Source: CAYRLW01 sp964425215
GTDB taxonomy: Bacteria > Spirochaetota > Spirochaetia > Treponematales > Breznakiellaceae
Assembly (NCBI GenBank): GCA_964425215.1
Contig: CAYRLW010000061.1
Coordinates: 1-16,717 of the forward strand
DNA: 16,717 nucleotides
Direction: 5' to 3'
Below are positions 1 through 7,641 of this stretch, piece after piece. How positions within the stretch are numbered: the stretch's first letter is position 1; every line of letters starts with the position of its first letter. Position numbers and translations under genes: made by a program. The notes under the pieces are model-generated. The model saw only the letters and a program-made list of their open reading frames with translations. It ran no database searches and had not been told where the DNA came from.

Positions 1-4
1 GCGC

Positions 5-31
5 GGGTCGGGCCGGGGGGGCTGTGGGGGG
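5..31 (+). other. Putative G-quadruplex tract upstream of the his operon
   Basis: Four runs of at least three G lie close together on the + strand (5-7, 10-12, 15-21 and 26-31), separated by 2, 2 and 4 bases, which fits the usual G-quadruplex pattern. It lies about 120 bases before hisG on the coding strand. It might act in the his transcript or mark the end of an upstream gene outside the window. The motif is directly visible; folding and function are inference. Confidence 0.4.
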
Positions 32-43
32 CCGCGAAACCGG

Positions 44-123
44 CGGGGCGAAGCCCCGATGGGTTCGCGGCGGGGGGCGCGTCGGATGGACGTCCTTGAT
101 TGGGGTTGTCATGGCGCCCCCCG
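44..123 (+). other. Inverted repeats in the hisG leader region
   Basis: Two hairpins are visible. One is CGGGGC (44-49) with GCCCCG (53-58), loop GAA. The other is a perfect 10-bp pair, CGGGGGGCGC (71-80) with GCGCCCCCCG (114-123), separated by 33 bases that contain the palindrome GGACGTCC (88-95). The hisG ribosome binding site (136-143) lies outside. Neither hairpin is followed by a T run, so neither is a standard terminator. They could be a leader structure of the his transcript or the tail of an upstream unit. No histidine-rich leader peptide and no convincing promoter is seen in 1-148. Confidence 0.45.
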
Positions 124-148
124 AAATTTGGCGTTAGAAGGAGTTTGT

Positions 149-1003
149 ATGGGAAAGCTAAGGATTTTGATACCCAAGGGGCGGATTTTTGACAACGTGG
201 CCCGGCTTTTTTCCGAGGCGGGTTTGCCGATTAGCCTTTCGGACCGGACGTACCGGCCCAGTATCGCTGCGGATTGGCTGGACGGGAAGGTGATGAAGCC
301 GCAAAACGTGGGGGAACTGTTGGAGCTGGGGAGCCATGACGCGGGTTTTACGGGGATAGATTGGATTCAGGAGACGGGAGCCCAGGTGGTGGAGGTGATG
401 GACCTGGGTTTTGACCGGGTGCGGATCGTGGCGGCGGTGCCCGCGTCGATGGACGAGGCGGCTTTGCGGCGGAAAAAACTGGTGGTGGCGACGGAGTACG
501 TGAACGTGGCTCAGCGGTGGTTGACTGCGAGGGGCTACGATTTTCGCCTGGTGCGGACCTACGGAGCCACGGAGGTATTTCCTCCCGACGACGCGGATAT
601 GATCGTGGATAATACGTCCACGGGGCAAACCTTGCGGGACAACGGTTTGCGGATCGTGGCGACGGTTATGGAATCGTCGACCCGTTTTGTGGCTTCCCGG
701 TCGGCCATGGATGACGGGGAAAAACGGGGGCGTATTGAGGAGTTGGCCATGCTGTTCCGGTCGGTGCTGGACGGCAGGGATAAGGTGATGCTGGAAATGA
801 ACGTGGTCAAGGCCCGGTTCCCCGATCTGGTGGCGGGGCTTCCGGCGATGCGGAGTCCCACGGTGGCGCCCCTGTACGGGGACGACGGGTACGCGGTAAA
901 GATCGCCGTGTCCCGGAGCGAGGTGCCGGTGCTGATTCCTCGGTTAAAGAAATTGGGAGCCACGGATATTGTGGAGTACGAGCTCCGCAAAGTGGTCCTG
1001 TAG
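149..1003 (+). CDS. hisG: ATP phosphoribosyltransferase, long form
   Basis: HisG joins ATP to PRPP to give phosphoribosyl-ATP, the first and feedback-controlled step of histidine synthesis, in the cytoplasm. The 284-residue product has the PRPP-binding stretch DMIVDNTSTGQTLR at about residues 150-163 and a C-terminal regulatory domain from about residue 212 that starts LEMNVVKARFPDL and contains MRSPTVAPL. This makes it the long form, which needs no HisZ partner; none is seen here. An in-frame ATG at 59 exists, but the start at 149 follows AGAAGGAG (136-143) at good spacing, and the family begins at this point. It is first in the operon, and hisB begins 9 bases after its stop. Confidence 0.96.
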   Translation: MGKLRILIPKGRIFDNVARLFSEAGLPISLSDRTYRPSIAADWLDGKVMKPQNVGELLELGSHDAGFTGIDWIQETGAQVVEVMDLGFDRVRIVAAVPASMDEAALRRKKLVVATEYVNVAQRWLTARGYDFRLVRTYGATEVFPPDDADMIVDNTSTGQTLRDNGLRIVATVMESSTRFVASRSAMDDGEKRGRIEELAMLFRSVLDGRDKVMLEMNVVKARFPDLVAGLPAMRSPTVAPLYGDDGYAVKIAVSRSEVPVLIPRLKKLGATDIVEYELRKVVL

Positions 1004-1012
1004 GAGGGTTGT

Positions 1013-1618
1013 ATGGAACGGGTGGCTGAGCTTACCAGGACGACTCGGGAGACGGATATTCGGTTGTCCTTGAATTTGGATGGTTCGGGGAAGGCGGAGA
1101 TCGATTGTCCTATTGGTTTTTTGGTCCACATGCTGGAAACCTTTGCCCGGCACGGGCTGTTTGACCTAAGGGTCCGCTGTCGGGGCGATTTGGTGGTGGA
1201 TCAGCACCATCTGGTGGAGGATACGGGGATCGTGCTGGGCCAGGCCTTTGAGCGCGCGCTGGGTGATAAGCGGGGGATTCGACGGGTGGGTTCCTGCCTG
1301 TTCCCCATGGACGAAACCCTGGCCCGGTCGGCGGTGGACCTGTGCGGCCGGCCGTTTTTGTACTTTTCCGCCGAACTGTCGGCCTTTCCCCTGGTTTCCG
1401 GGGACGCGTCCTTCCAGACCGATACGGTGGAGGATTTTTGGCAGGGCTTTACGACGAACGCCCTTTGCGCGCTTCACCTGGAGATCCTGCGGGGTCGGAG
1501 CGATCATCATAAAATAGAGGCTCTTTTTAAGGCCGCCGCCCGGAGCCTGCGGGAGGCCTGCGAGATCGACGGACGCGCTGGGGGGGATATTCCTTCTACC
1601 AAAGGAGTGCTGGCGTGA
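1013..1618 (+). CDS. hisB: Imidazoleglycerol-phosphate dehydratase
   Basis: HisB dehydrates imidazoleglycerol phosphate to imidazoleacetol phosphate, step 6 of histidine synthesis. At 201 residues it is the monofunctional form, without the phosphatase domain of enteric HisB. The metal-binding motifs are intact: HHLVED at 65-70, ALHLE near 155, and DHHKIEA at 164-170, with further histidines at 39 and 47. One oddity is that the usual DHML motif reads VHML, with Val at 38 where Asp is normal. An AGGAGG at the hisG stop codon serves as ribosome binding site. The stop codon overlaps the GTG start of hisH by four bases (GTGA), so the two are probably translationally coupled. Confidence 0.95.
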   Translation: MERVAELTRTTRETDIRLSLNLDGSGKAEIDCPIGFLVHMLETFARHGLFDLRVRCRGDLVVDQHHLVEDTGIVLGQAFERALGDKRGIRRVGSCLFPMDETLARSAVDLCGRPFLYFSAELSAFPLVSGDASFQTDTVEDFWQGFTTNALCALHLEILRGRSDHHKIEALFKAAARSLREACEIDGRAGGDIPSTKGVLA

Positions 1619-2253
1619 TAGGGGTGGTGAACTACGGGGCGGGAAACCTGGGTTCGGTGATGAACGCCCTGGAACGGCTGGGTTTGCCCGCCCGCTTTGT
1701 CCAGGGGCCCGAGGAGCTGACGGGGGGGACGGGGTCTCCCTTTTCGGCGGTGGTTTTTCCTGGGGATGGGCACTTTGCCACCGCTATGGAAGCCTTGGAG
1801 GGGTCGCTCTACGCCGAGGCTCTGCGGAGCTGGATTGAAAAGGATTTGCCCTTTTTGGGTATTTGCATCGGCTTGCAGGTCCTGTTTGAGGAAAGCGAAG
1901 AGGCTCCGCTGGTGGATGGGCGGGCGATAAGGGGCTTGTCGGTTCTACCGGGGCGGGTTAAAAAATTCCCGGGCCGCAAGATCCCCCAAATCGGTTGGAA
2001 CAAAACGAACGCCCAAAACGGTTCCCAGCTTTTTCAAGGTCTGCCGGAGGGGTCCTTTTTCTACTATATACATTCCTATTACGTGGAGCCGTCCACGAAT
2101 TCGGTGGTGGCGGCGGAGACGGAGTATTACCTGCGTTACTGTAGCGCGGTGGAACGGGGCGCCTTGACGGCGGTGCAGTTCCATCCGGAGAAATCGGGCA
2201 ACGCGGGGCTCCGCTTGCTTAAAAATTGGGCGGAGGCGTACCGTGTTGGCTAA
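1615..2253 (+). CDS. hisH: Imidazole glycerol phosphate synthase, glutamine amidotransferase subunit
   Basis: HisH is a class I glutaminase that releases ammonia and passes it to HisF for step 5. The 212-residue protein carries the triad Cys84 (in GICIGLQ), His190 and Glu192 (in QFHPEKSG). It starts with GTG inside the last codons of hisB and overlaps hisF by 11 bases, as expected for subunits of one heterodimer. An unusual point is the oxyanion-strand motif, normally PGVG, which reads PGDG at residues 49-52. The residues GTGSPF before that strand also look like a slightly longer loop than usual. Family assignment is secure; the effect of the Val-to-Asp change is unknown. Confidence 0.95.
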   Translation: MIGVVNYGAGNLGSVMNALERLGLPARFVQGPEELTGGTGSPFSAVVFPGDGHFATAMEALEGSLYAEALRSWIEKDLPFLGICIGLQVLFEESEEAPLVDGRAIRGLSVLPGRVKKFPGRKIPQIGWNKTNAQNGSQLFQGLPEGSFFYYIHSYYVEPSTNSVVAAETEYYLRYCSAVERGALTAVQFHPEKSGNAGLRLLKNWAEAYRVG

Positions 2254-3058
2254 ACGGATTATCCCCTGCTTGGACGTGGACGACGGTCGGGTGGTAAAGG
2301 GGATACGGTTTGAGGGTATCCGGGACGCGGGGGATCCGGTGGAAATGGCCCGGCGGTACAACGACCAGGGGGCCGACGAGTTGACGTTTCTGGATATTGG
2401 GGCGTCGTACAAAAGCCGGTCTACGTTGATGGACGTGGTTCGCCGGGTGGCTAAGGAGGTGTTTATCCCCCTATGCGTGGGCGGGGGTATTCGGACCGTG
2501 GAGGATATGCGGGAGGCGATGAACGCCGGGGCGGACAAGGTTTCCGTTTGCACGGCCGCTCTGCGGGATCCTCCCCTGTTAAGCCGTATGGCCCGGGCCT
2601 ACGGAAACCAATGCGTGATCCTGTCCATCGACGCGAAACGGGTGGGGACCGATAAACAGGGTTTGCCGGTGTGGCACGCCTTTGCCAAGGGCGGGCGGGA
2701 GGATACGGGGATCGACGCTGTAGCCTGGGCGGTCCAGGCGGTGTCCTTGGGGGCCGGGGAGATCCTGCTGAACTCTATCGACGCTGACGGAACCGGGGAT
2801 GGCTACGATTTGGAGCTGACCCGGCGGGTCGTGGAGGCGGTTCCCGTGCCGGTGATCGCCTCCGGCGGGGCGGGAAACTTGGAACAAATCGTGGAGGCCC
2901 TTTTGCCGCCCCCTTCTTCCGACGAAGCGGGACTGCGCGGGGGCCGTTGGGGAAACGCGGATGCCGCGCTGGTGGCCTCCATGCTCCACTTTGGGAAAAC
3001 CTCCATTGGGGAGATAAAAAAATTCGCTGAAGAGCGGGGAGTGTGCGTACGATGGTAG
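2243..3058 (+). CDS. hisF: Imidazole glycerol phosphate synthase, cyclase subunit
   Basis: HisF uses ammonia from HisH to turn PRFAR into imidazoleglycerol phosphate and AICAR. The 271-residue TIM barrel begins MLAKRIIPCLDVDDG, and the catalytic pair Asp11 and Asp130 (in ILSIDAKR) sits at exactly the family positions. The phosphate-binding loop CVGGGIRT (78-85) and the ASGGAGN turn are present. It starts with GTG inside the end of hisH; a TTG one codon later is the only close alternative. Between the ASGGAGN turn and the NADAALVASMLHFG segment there is an extra stretch of about 11-12 residues rich in Pro, Ser and Gly that ordinary HisF proteins lack. Its last bases overlap the start of the next gene. 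Confidence 0.95.
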   Translation: MLAKRIIPCLDVDDGRVVKGIRFEGIRDAGDPVEMARRYNDQGADELTFLDIGASYKSRSTLMDVVRRVAKEVFIPLCVGGGIRTVEDMREAMNAGADKVSVCTAALRDPPLLSRMARAYGNQCVILSIDAKRVGTDKQGLPVWHAFAKGGREDTGIDAVAWAVQAVSLGAGEILLNSIDADGTGDGYDLELTRRVVEAVPVPVIASGGAGNLEQIVEALLPPPSSDEAGLRGGRWGNADAALVASMLHFGKTSIGEIKKFAEERGVCVRW

Positions 3059-4335
3059 TGGCTTCTATCGATATTAAGGACGGAAAGGTGGTGCAGTTGC
3101 GCCAAGGGGCGGAGTTGGTTTTAGAACGGGACGACGCGGTAGCCCTGGCTTCGGAGTTTGACCGGTACGGCGAGGTGGCCGTGATCGACCTGGACGCGGC
3201 GATGGGGAGCGGGGACAACGATGGCCTGGTCCGGTCCCTCCTCCGGCGCTCCGATTGCAGGGTCGGCGGGGGTATCCGCACGGTGGAACGGGCGGCAGAA
3301 CTGGTCAGCCTGGGGGCGAAAAAGGTTATCCTGGGTTCCAGCGTTTTCCGTAATAGTAGTAAGAAGGGCGCGGGAGCGGAGGCTGGAGAGTTTGCCGTCC
3401 AGGTGGATTTTTTGGAGCGGGTGGCGGAAAAGATAGGCCGCGAACGGATTATCGTAGCGGTGGATGCCCGGAACGGCGAGATCGTCGTGGACGGTTGGAA
3501 AACCCCCACGGGACTGGATCTCTACGAGACGGCCCGGGGGGTGGAAAAATACGCGGGGGAACTGTTGTTCACCTGCGTGGAACGGGAAGGGACCCTGACG
3601 GGGATTGATATGGCGGCGGTACAAAAGCTCCGGGATTCCGTGTCCTGTCTTTTAACCGTGGCGGGGGGAGTAACGACTCTGGAAGAGATCGAGACCCTGG
3701 CCCGTATGGGGTGCGACGTCCAGCTGGGGATGGCTCTGTACACGGGTAAGATACAATTAGCCGACGCGTTCGTCCGTTCCCTTTCGTGGCACAAGGAACG
3801 TCTGCTCCCGGTGATAGCCCAGGCGGTGGACGGGCAGGTTTTAATGACCGGCTTCGCGGATCAGGAAGCGGTGGCCCAGAGTTTTGAACGGGGGAATCTG
3901 TGTTTCCACAGCCGGAGCCGGAACAAACTGTGGATGAAAGGCGAAACCTCGGGGAACACCCTGTCCCTGGTACGTCTGCGGGCGGACTGCGATCGGGACG
4001 CCTTGCTCGCCACGGTAAGGCCCTCGGGACCCACGTGCCACACGGGCAATTGGTCCTGTTTTGGGGACCAACGGTACAGCTGGGAACTTTTACAGACCAT
4101 TATCGATGAACGGTTCCGGAATCCTACCCCCGGCTCCTACACCGCCAGTTTGGACGACGAACGGGTTCGGGAAAAGGTGATGGAGGAGGCGGAGGAGGTG
4201 TGTACCGCCAAAACCCACGCGGAGGTGGTGTGGGAGGTGGCGGATCTGCTGTACTTTACCACGGTGCTGATGAGCCGCGAGGGGGTCCGGGTGGACGAGG
4301 TGCTGGCCGAATTGGACCGGCGGCACAAAAAATAG
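3052..4335 (+). CDS. hisA-hisIE: HisA-HisI-HisE fusion: ProFAR isomerase, phosphoribosyl-AMP cyclohydrolase and phosphoribosyl-ATP pyrophosphatase
   Basis: One 427-residue reading frame joins three enzymes for consecutive steps 2, 3 and 4. Residues 1-245 are HisA, with catalytic Asp7 (SIDIKDG), Asp138 (VAVDARNG) and the VGGGIRT loop. Residues about 250-340 are the HisI cyclohydrolase, with SRSRNKLWMKGETSG, the Mg site DCDRD (312-316), and zinc cysteines 313, 329 and 336 (CHTGNWSC). Residues about 347-427 are HisE, with EKVMEEAEE and WEVADLLYF helices. HisI-HisE fusions are common, but the HisA addition is not the usual arrangement. The junction around 3770-3815 reads cleanly in frame with almost no linker. 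The ATG at 3052 is chosen because GGGGAG (3036-3041) is well spaced; a GTG at 3043 would sit on top of it. Confidence 0.93.
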   Translation: MVVASIDIKDGKVVQLRQGAELVLERDDAVALASEFDRYGEVAVIDLDAAMGSGDNDGLVRSLLRRSDCRVGGGIRTVERAAELVSLGAKKVILGSSVFRNSSKKGAGAEAGEFAVQVDFLERVAEKIGRERIIVAVDARNGEIVVDGWKTPTGLDLYETARGVEKYAGELLFTCVEREGTLTGIDMAAVQKLRDSVSCLLTVAGGVTTLEEIETLARMGCDVQLGMALYTGKIQLADAFVRSLSWHKERLLPVIAQAVDGQVLMTGFADQEAVAQSFERGNLCFHSRSRNKLWMKGETSGNTLSLVRLRADCDRDALLATVRPSGPTCHTGNWSCFGDQRYSWELLQTIIDERFRNPTPGSYTASLDDERVREKVMEEAEEVCTAKTHAEVVWEVADLLYFTTVLMSREGVRVDEVLAELDRRHKK

Positions 4336-4343
4336 GGTCTGGT

Positions 4344-5435
4344 ATGAGTCGATTTTGGAACGACCGCGTTCGGTCCCTTTCTCCCTACGTTCCGGGGGAA
4401 CAACCGAAGGATAAACGGTACATTAAGCTGAACACCAACGAAAATCCCTATCCGCCTTCGCCAAAAACTTTGGAAGCGATCCAACGGGCGGCCAACGGGG
4501 ACCTGCGTTTGTACCCCGACCCCACAGCCCTGGGCTTACGGCGGGCCATCGCGGAACGGTACGGGACTTCCGTAGACCGGGTCTTTGTGGGAAACGGGTC
4601 CGACGAAATCCTGGCCTTCGCTTTTGCCGCGTTTTTCGGTTCCCGTCGAAGCTCCGAGGCAAGCGATTCCCCGGTCCTGCCCCTGTTGTTTCCCGATATT
4701 ACCTACAGTTTTTATCCCGTCTACGCCCAGCTGTGGAAGGTGCCCTACCAAACCGTTCCCCTGATGGACGATTTTTCCCTCCGGTTTCGGGATTATCTGG
4801 TGCCTTGTGGAGGGGTGGTATTTCCGAATCCCAACGCCCCCACGGGCCGGGCTTTGGACGTGGAAGAAGTGCTGTCCATCGCGGAGTACCAGGAAAAACG
4901 GTCCACGGTGGTGCTGGTGGACGAGGCCTACGTGGATTTTGGCGCCCAGTCCGCCCGGAGCGCGGTGAACCGGTACTCGAACCTGTTGACGGTCCACACC
5001 CTATCCAAGGCCAGTTCCCTGGCGGGACTAAGGGTAGGCTTTGCCATAGGGCAGGAGGAATTGATCGAGGGCCTGCGGCGGATTAAGGATTCCTTTAACT
5101 CCTACACCCTGGACCGCCTTGCCCTGGCGGGGGCCGAAGCGGCGCTGTCCGACGGAGCGTATTACGACGAGGTAAACCGTCGCCTTGTCCGGACCCGGGA
5201 CCGGAGCGCGGACGCCCTGCGACGTCTGGGCTTTACCGTGGTGCCGTCCCTGGCCAACTTTCTCTTTGTCCGACACCCCAAGCGGGAAGGGGCGGAGCTT
5301 TTCCAGATTCTGCGGGATCGGGGCATACTGGTCCGTTATTTTAAAAAAGAACGGATAGACCAATACCTGCGGATCAGCGTGGGGACCGACGAGGAGATGG
5401 ATACGCTTCTGCGAGTGTGCGAGGAATTGGTGTAG
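4344..5435 (+). CDS. hisC: Histidinol-phosphate aminotransferase
   Basis: HisC is a class II PLP-dependent aminotransferase that converts imidazoleacetol phosphate and glutamate to histidinol phosphate, step 7. The 363-residue protein shows LNTNENPYPPSP (29-40), the PNPNAPTG cofactor loop (161-168), Asp193 in VDEAYVDF, and the PLP lysine Lys222 in HTLSKASSLAGLRVG. The frame is open far upstream into the previous gene, but the family begins at ATG 4344, eight bases after the preceding stop, with a weak G-rich ribosome site. The acidic-serine stretch RRSSEASDSP (101-110) looks like a small insertion. Good match in length and motifs. Confidence 0.95.
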   Translation: MSRFWNDRVRSLSPYVPGEQPKDKRYIKLNTNENPYPPSPKTLEAIQRAANGDLRLYPDPTALGLRRAIAERYGTSVDRVFVGNGSDEILAFAFAAFFGSRRSSEASDSPVLPLLFPDITYSFYPVYAQLWKVPYQTVPLMDDFSLRFRDYLVPCGGVVFPNPNAPTGRALDVEEVLSIAEYQEKRSTVVLVDEAYVDFGAQSARSAVNRYSNLLTVHTLSKASSLAGLRVGFAIGQEELIEGLRRIKDSFNSYTLDRLALAGAEAALSDGAYYDEVNRRLVRTRDRSADALRRLGFTVVPSLANFLFVRHPKREGAELFQILRDRGILVRYFKKERIDQYLRISVGTDEEMDTLLRVCEELV

Positions 5436-5502
5436 CCGGAGGTTTAGAACCGGTGTGTCGGCGGCTGGGTATGCGCAGGCCGGGGTGTTCAGGAGGGGGC
5501 CC

Positions 5503-6792
5503 ATGAAAATTATCACGGCGAAGGAATTTGAGGGGTACTGGAAGGAGCTGGGTACGGGGAGCGGAGACGAAGCCGTAGAATCGATGGTTCGGGAGGTGAT
5601 TGCCGCTGTTCGTCTGGAGGGTGATACGGCGATCCGGCGTTTCGCCTCCCGCTGGGACCGATCTTCCCCCGAAGGTTTAGAGGTTCCCCTTTCGGTGGCG
5701 GAAGCCGAATTGGACCGGCTTCGAACCGAAAATGCGGATCTGGCGCGGGCGCTGGAGTACTCCCGGGAAAACATACGCCGCTTTGCCCAGCTTCAACAGG
5801 ATCAAATTAAAGATTTTGAGGTGGAGATCGACGGGGGACTCTTTACGGGCCAGCGGGTAGTGCCGGTTCAGCGGGCGGCGGTATACGTTCCCGCGGGCCG
5901 GTTCCCCCTGGTGTCCACGGTGTTGATGGGCCTGGTTCCGGCTACCGTGGCCGGTGTGGCCGAGACGATCCTTTTTTCACCTCCCCTGGCCGACGGGCTT
6001 CCGGATCGGCGTATCCTGGCCACCGCCGTATTAGCGGGGGTTCATCGGATCTTCGCCGTCGGGGGAGCCCAGGCTATCGCCGCGGCGGCCCTGGGGACCG
6101 AAAGCATCCCCCGGTCGGACGTGGTGGTCGGTCCGGGGAACCGGTTCGTGGCGGCCGCCAAACGGCTTTTGTACGGGACTGTGGGCATCGATTTTGTGGC
6201 GGGCCCCACGGACGTGCTCGTTATCGCCGACGGCTCCGCTTCGCCGGACCTGGTCGCGGCGGACCTGCTGGCCCAGGCGGAACACGACGCCGAAGCCCGG
6301 GCGCGGGCCCTGGTGCCGAACCGGGAATTCGCCCAACGTTTGGCGGCGGCCCTGGAACGGCGCCTGTCGGACCTACCCACCGCCGAAATCGCCCGCTCTT
6401 CCCTGGACGCCGGAGGGGTGGCGATCGTCTATGGGGAACCTGGGGAGGCTCGAAAGATAGCCGATACGGTGGCCCCGGAACACCTGGAGCTTCAGGTCGC
6501 CGACGCCGAATCCTGGGTTCCCTTTTTGCGGAACTACGGGTCCCTCTTTATCGGTTCCCGGTCGGCGGAAGCCCTGGGGGATTATTCGGCGGGGATTAAC
6601 CATACCCTCCCCACTTCGGGGACCGCCCGGTTTACCGGCGGTCTTTCGGTCCGCCACTTTATCAAAATACTGACCACCCTGCGCTGTACCGAAGGGGAGG
6701 GCTTTATCCGGGCCCGCGAAGCGGCGGTCGCCCTGGCCCAGGCGGAGGGGCTGGCGGCCCACGGCCAAAGCGCTCGGGCGCGGGGCTTTTAG
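5503..6792 (+). CDS. hisD: Histidinol dehydrogenase
   Basis: HisD is the zinc- and NAD-dependent enzyme that oxidises histidinol to histidine in the last two steps. At 429 residues it is full length. The expected ligands fall at family positions: Gln258 and His261 (AQAEHDAEA), Glu326 and His327 (APEHLEL), Asp360 (GDYSAGINH) and His420 (AAHGQSARA). The signature GPGNRFVAAAKRLLYG is present. An in-frame GTG at 5455 would add 16 residues, but ATG 5503 follows AGGAGGGGG (5491-5499) and gives the normal start. A 67-base gap separates it from hisC, the largest in the operon. No histidinol-phosphatase gene is visible in the window. Confidence 0.96.
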   Translation: MKIITAKEFEGYWKELGTGSGDEAVESMVREVIAAVRLEGDTAIRRFASRWDRSSPEGLEVPLSVAEAELDRLRTENADLARALEYSRENIRRFAQLQQDQIKDFEVEIDGGLFTGQRVVPVQRAAVYVPAGRFPLVSTVLMGLVPATVAGVAETILFSPPLADGLPDRRILATAVLAGVHRIFAVGGAQAIAAAALGTESIPRSDVVVGPGNRFVAAAKRLLYGTVGIDFVAGPTDVLVIADGSASPDLVAADLLAQAEHDAEARARALVPNREFAQRLAAALERRLSDLPTAEIARSSLDAGGVAIVYGEPGEARKIADTVAPEHLELQVADAESWVPFLRNYGSLFIGSRSAEALGDYSAGINHTLPTSGTARFTGGLSVRHFIKILTTLRCTEGEGFIRAREAAVALAQAEGLAAHGQSARARGF

Positions 6793-6794
6793 GT

Positions 6795-6862
6795 ATGGGC
6801 CCCGTTGGTAAGGCCTCCGACTGGTATATTGGACCGGAGGATAACCACCGGCTTGACCGGGA
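6795..6862 (+). CDS. Possible start of the gene after hisD, cut by the assembly gap
   Basis: An ATG two bases after the hisD stop opens a frame that reads MGPVGKASDWYIGP and stays open to the gap after 22 codons. The spacing fits operon-style coupling, but there is no clear ribosome site and the peptide is too short to identify. A second frame starting at 6805 is also open. It could be the N-terminus of the radical SAM protein on the other side of the gap, but the frames cannot be linked because the gap length is arbitrary, and the cysteine motif that would prove this is missing. Confidence 0.3.
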
Positions 6863-6962
6863 NNNNNNNNNNNNNNNNNNNNNNNNNNNNNNNNNNNNNN
6901 NNNNNNNNNNNNNNNNNNNNNNNNNNNNNNNNNNNNNNNNNNNNNNNNNNNNNNNNNNNNNN
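6863..6962. other. Assembly gap of exactly 100 Ns
   Basis: The run is exactly 100 ambiguous bases, which is the conventional placeholder for a scaffold gap of unknown size. If the genes on both sides are one radical SAM gene of usual length, roughly 230 bases would really be missing; that figure is inference from family length. Anything about linkage of hisD to the downstream gene depends on the scaffolding being right. Confidence 0.95.
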
Positions 6963-7585
6963 ACGAACTATTTCCCGCCGCTTCTTTGGTGTTGATCACC
7001 AACGGCTCGACCCTGCGGGATCCAAAAATCTTTCAGCTCCTCCGTTCCGCCGCTAGGAAAGGGGACCGGAATCCCGTAACCCCGTGGTCCCGACCGATGG
7101 ATGGGCTGGATATTTGGCTTAAGGTCGACGCGGGGACCGAGGAATGGTATCGAAAAATCGATCGATCCTCCGTACCCTTTGGGGATCTTACCCGGTCCTT
7201 CCGTCGTTTTGCGTCCCAAGCCCCCCTGACAATACAAACCATGCTCTGCTCCATCGCTGGAGAGCTCCCGGGACCCCAGGAAGCCCGGGCTTGGCAGGAC
7301 CTCGTGTTAGACCTGGTTACCGCGGGACAGGAGAGCGCCCAGGGCTTGGACCAGGGCCTGGACCTAGACCAGCACCAAAACATGGCTCCCACAACCCTGG
7401 TCCGCCGGGTCCACGTGTACGGAAAGGCCCGGCCCGCCCCCCAGGACCCCCTGGCCCAGGCCGTGCCGGTGGAGTATTTGGAAGAGCGGGCAGAATCTCT
7501 GCGGCGGGCATTGAGGGGGCTCGGGTATGGGTGTTCCGGTGATCCGGGAACGGAAAACTCTGTGGCCGTGGAGGTTTTCCCGTAA
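6963..7585 (+). CDS. Probable radical SAM protein, C-terminal part (5' end lost in gap)
   Basis: The frame enters from the gap and reads ELFPAASLVLITNGSTL, then DGLDIWLKVDAGTEEWYRKI, then a segment with IQTMLCSIAGELPG and finally RRVHVYGKARPAPQD. This order (TNGS strand, a strand with K-x-DA, a loop before an Arg-Pro-rich strand) is typical of the second half of radical SAM barrels of the small COG0731-like type. The CxxxCxxC cluster motif, which would lie about 80-100 residues earlier, is in the gap, so the call is unproven. A Gln-Asp-Leu-Gly-rich insert (QGLDQGLDLDQHQ) sits between the last strands. Which substrate it acts on cannot be told. About 207 residues are visible. Confidence 0.55.
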
Positions 7586-7641
7586 TCGTGGACGCCCGTT
7601 CAGAACACCGCTGTTTTACCGAACCGACGCTCTCTCAATAA

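Noticed and set aside
59..148. N-terminal extension of hisG from ATG 59
   Set aside because: The added 30 residues are unlike any HisG, and ATG 149 has a strong, well-placed ribosome binding site.
5436..5502. Separate promoter or attenuator between hisC and hisD
   Set aside because: Only a 4-bp GGTT/AACC stem and the hisD ribosome site are visible; nothing resembles -35/-10 boxes.
158..6380. Many long frames on the - strand across the his operon
   Set aside because: They mirror the G-rich codon pattern of real genes on the + strand, are rich in Pro, Arg and His, and resemble no protein family.
7144..7542. Open frame on + inside the radical SAM gene
   Set aside because: It encodes a Pro-Gly-rich low-complexity peptide and is a shifted reading of the gene that carries recognisable motifs.
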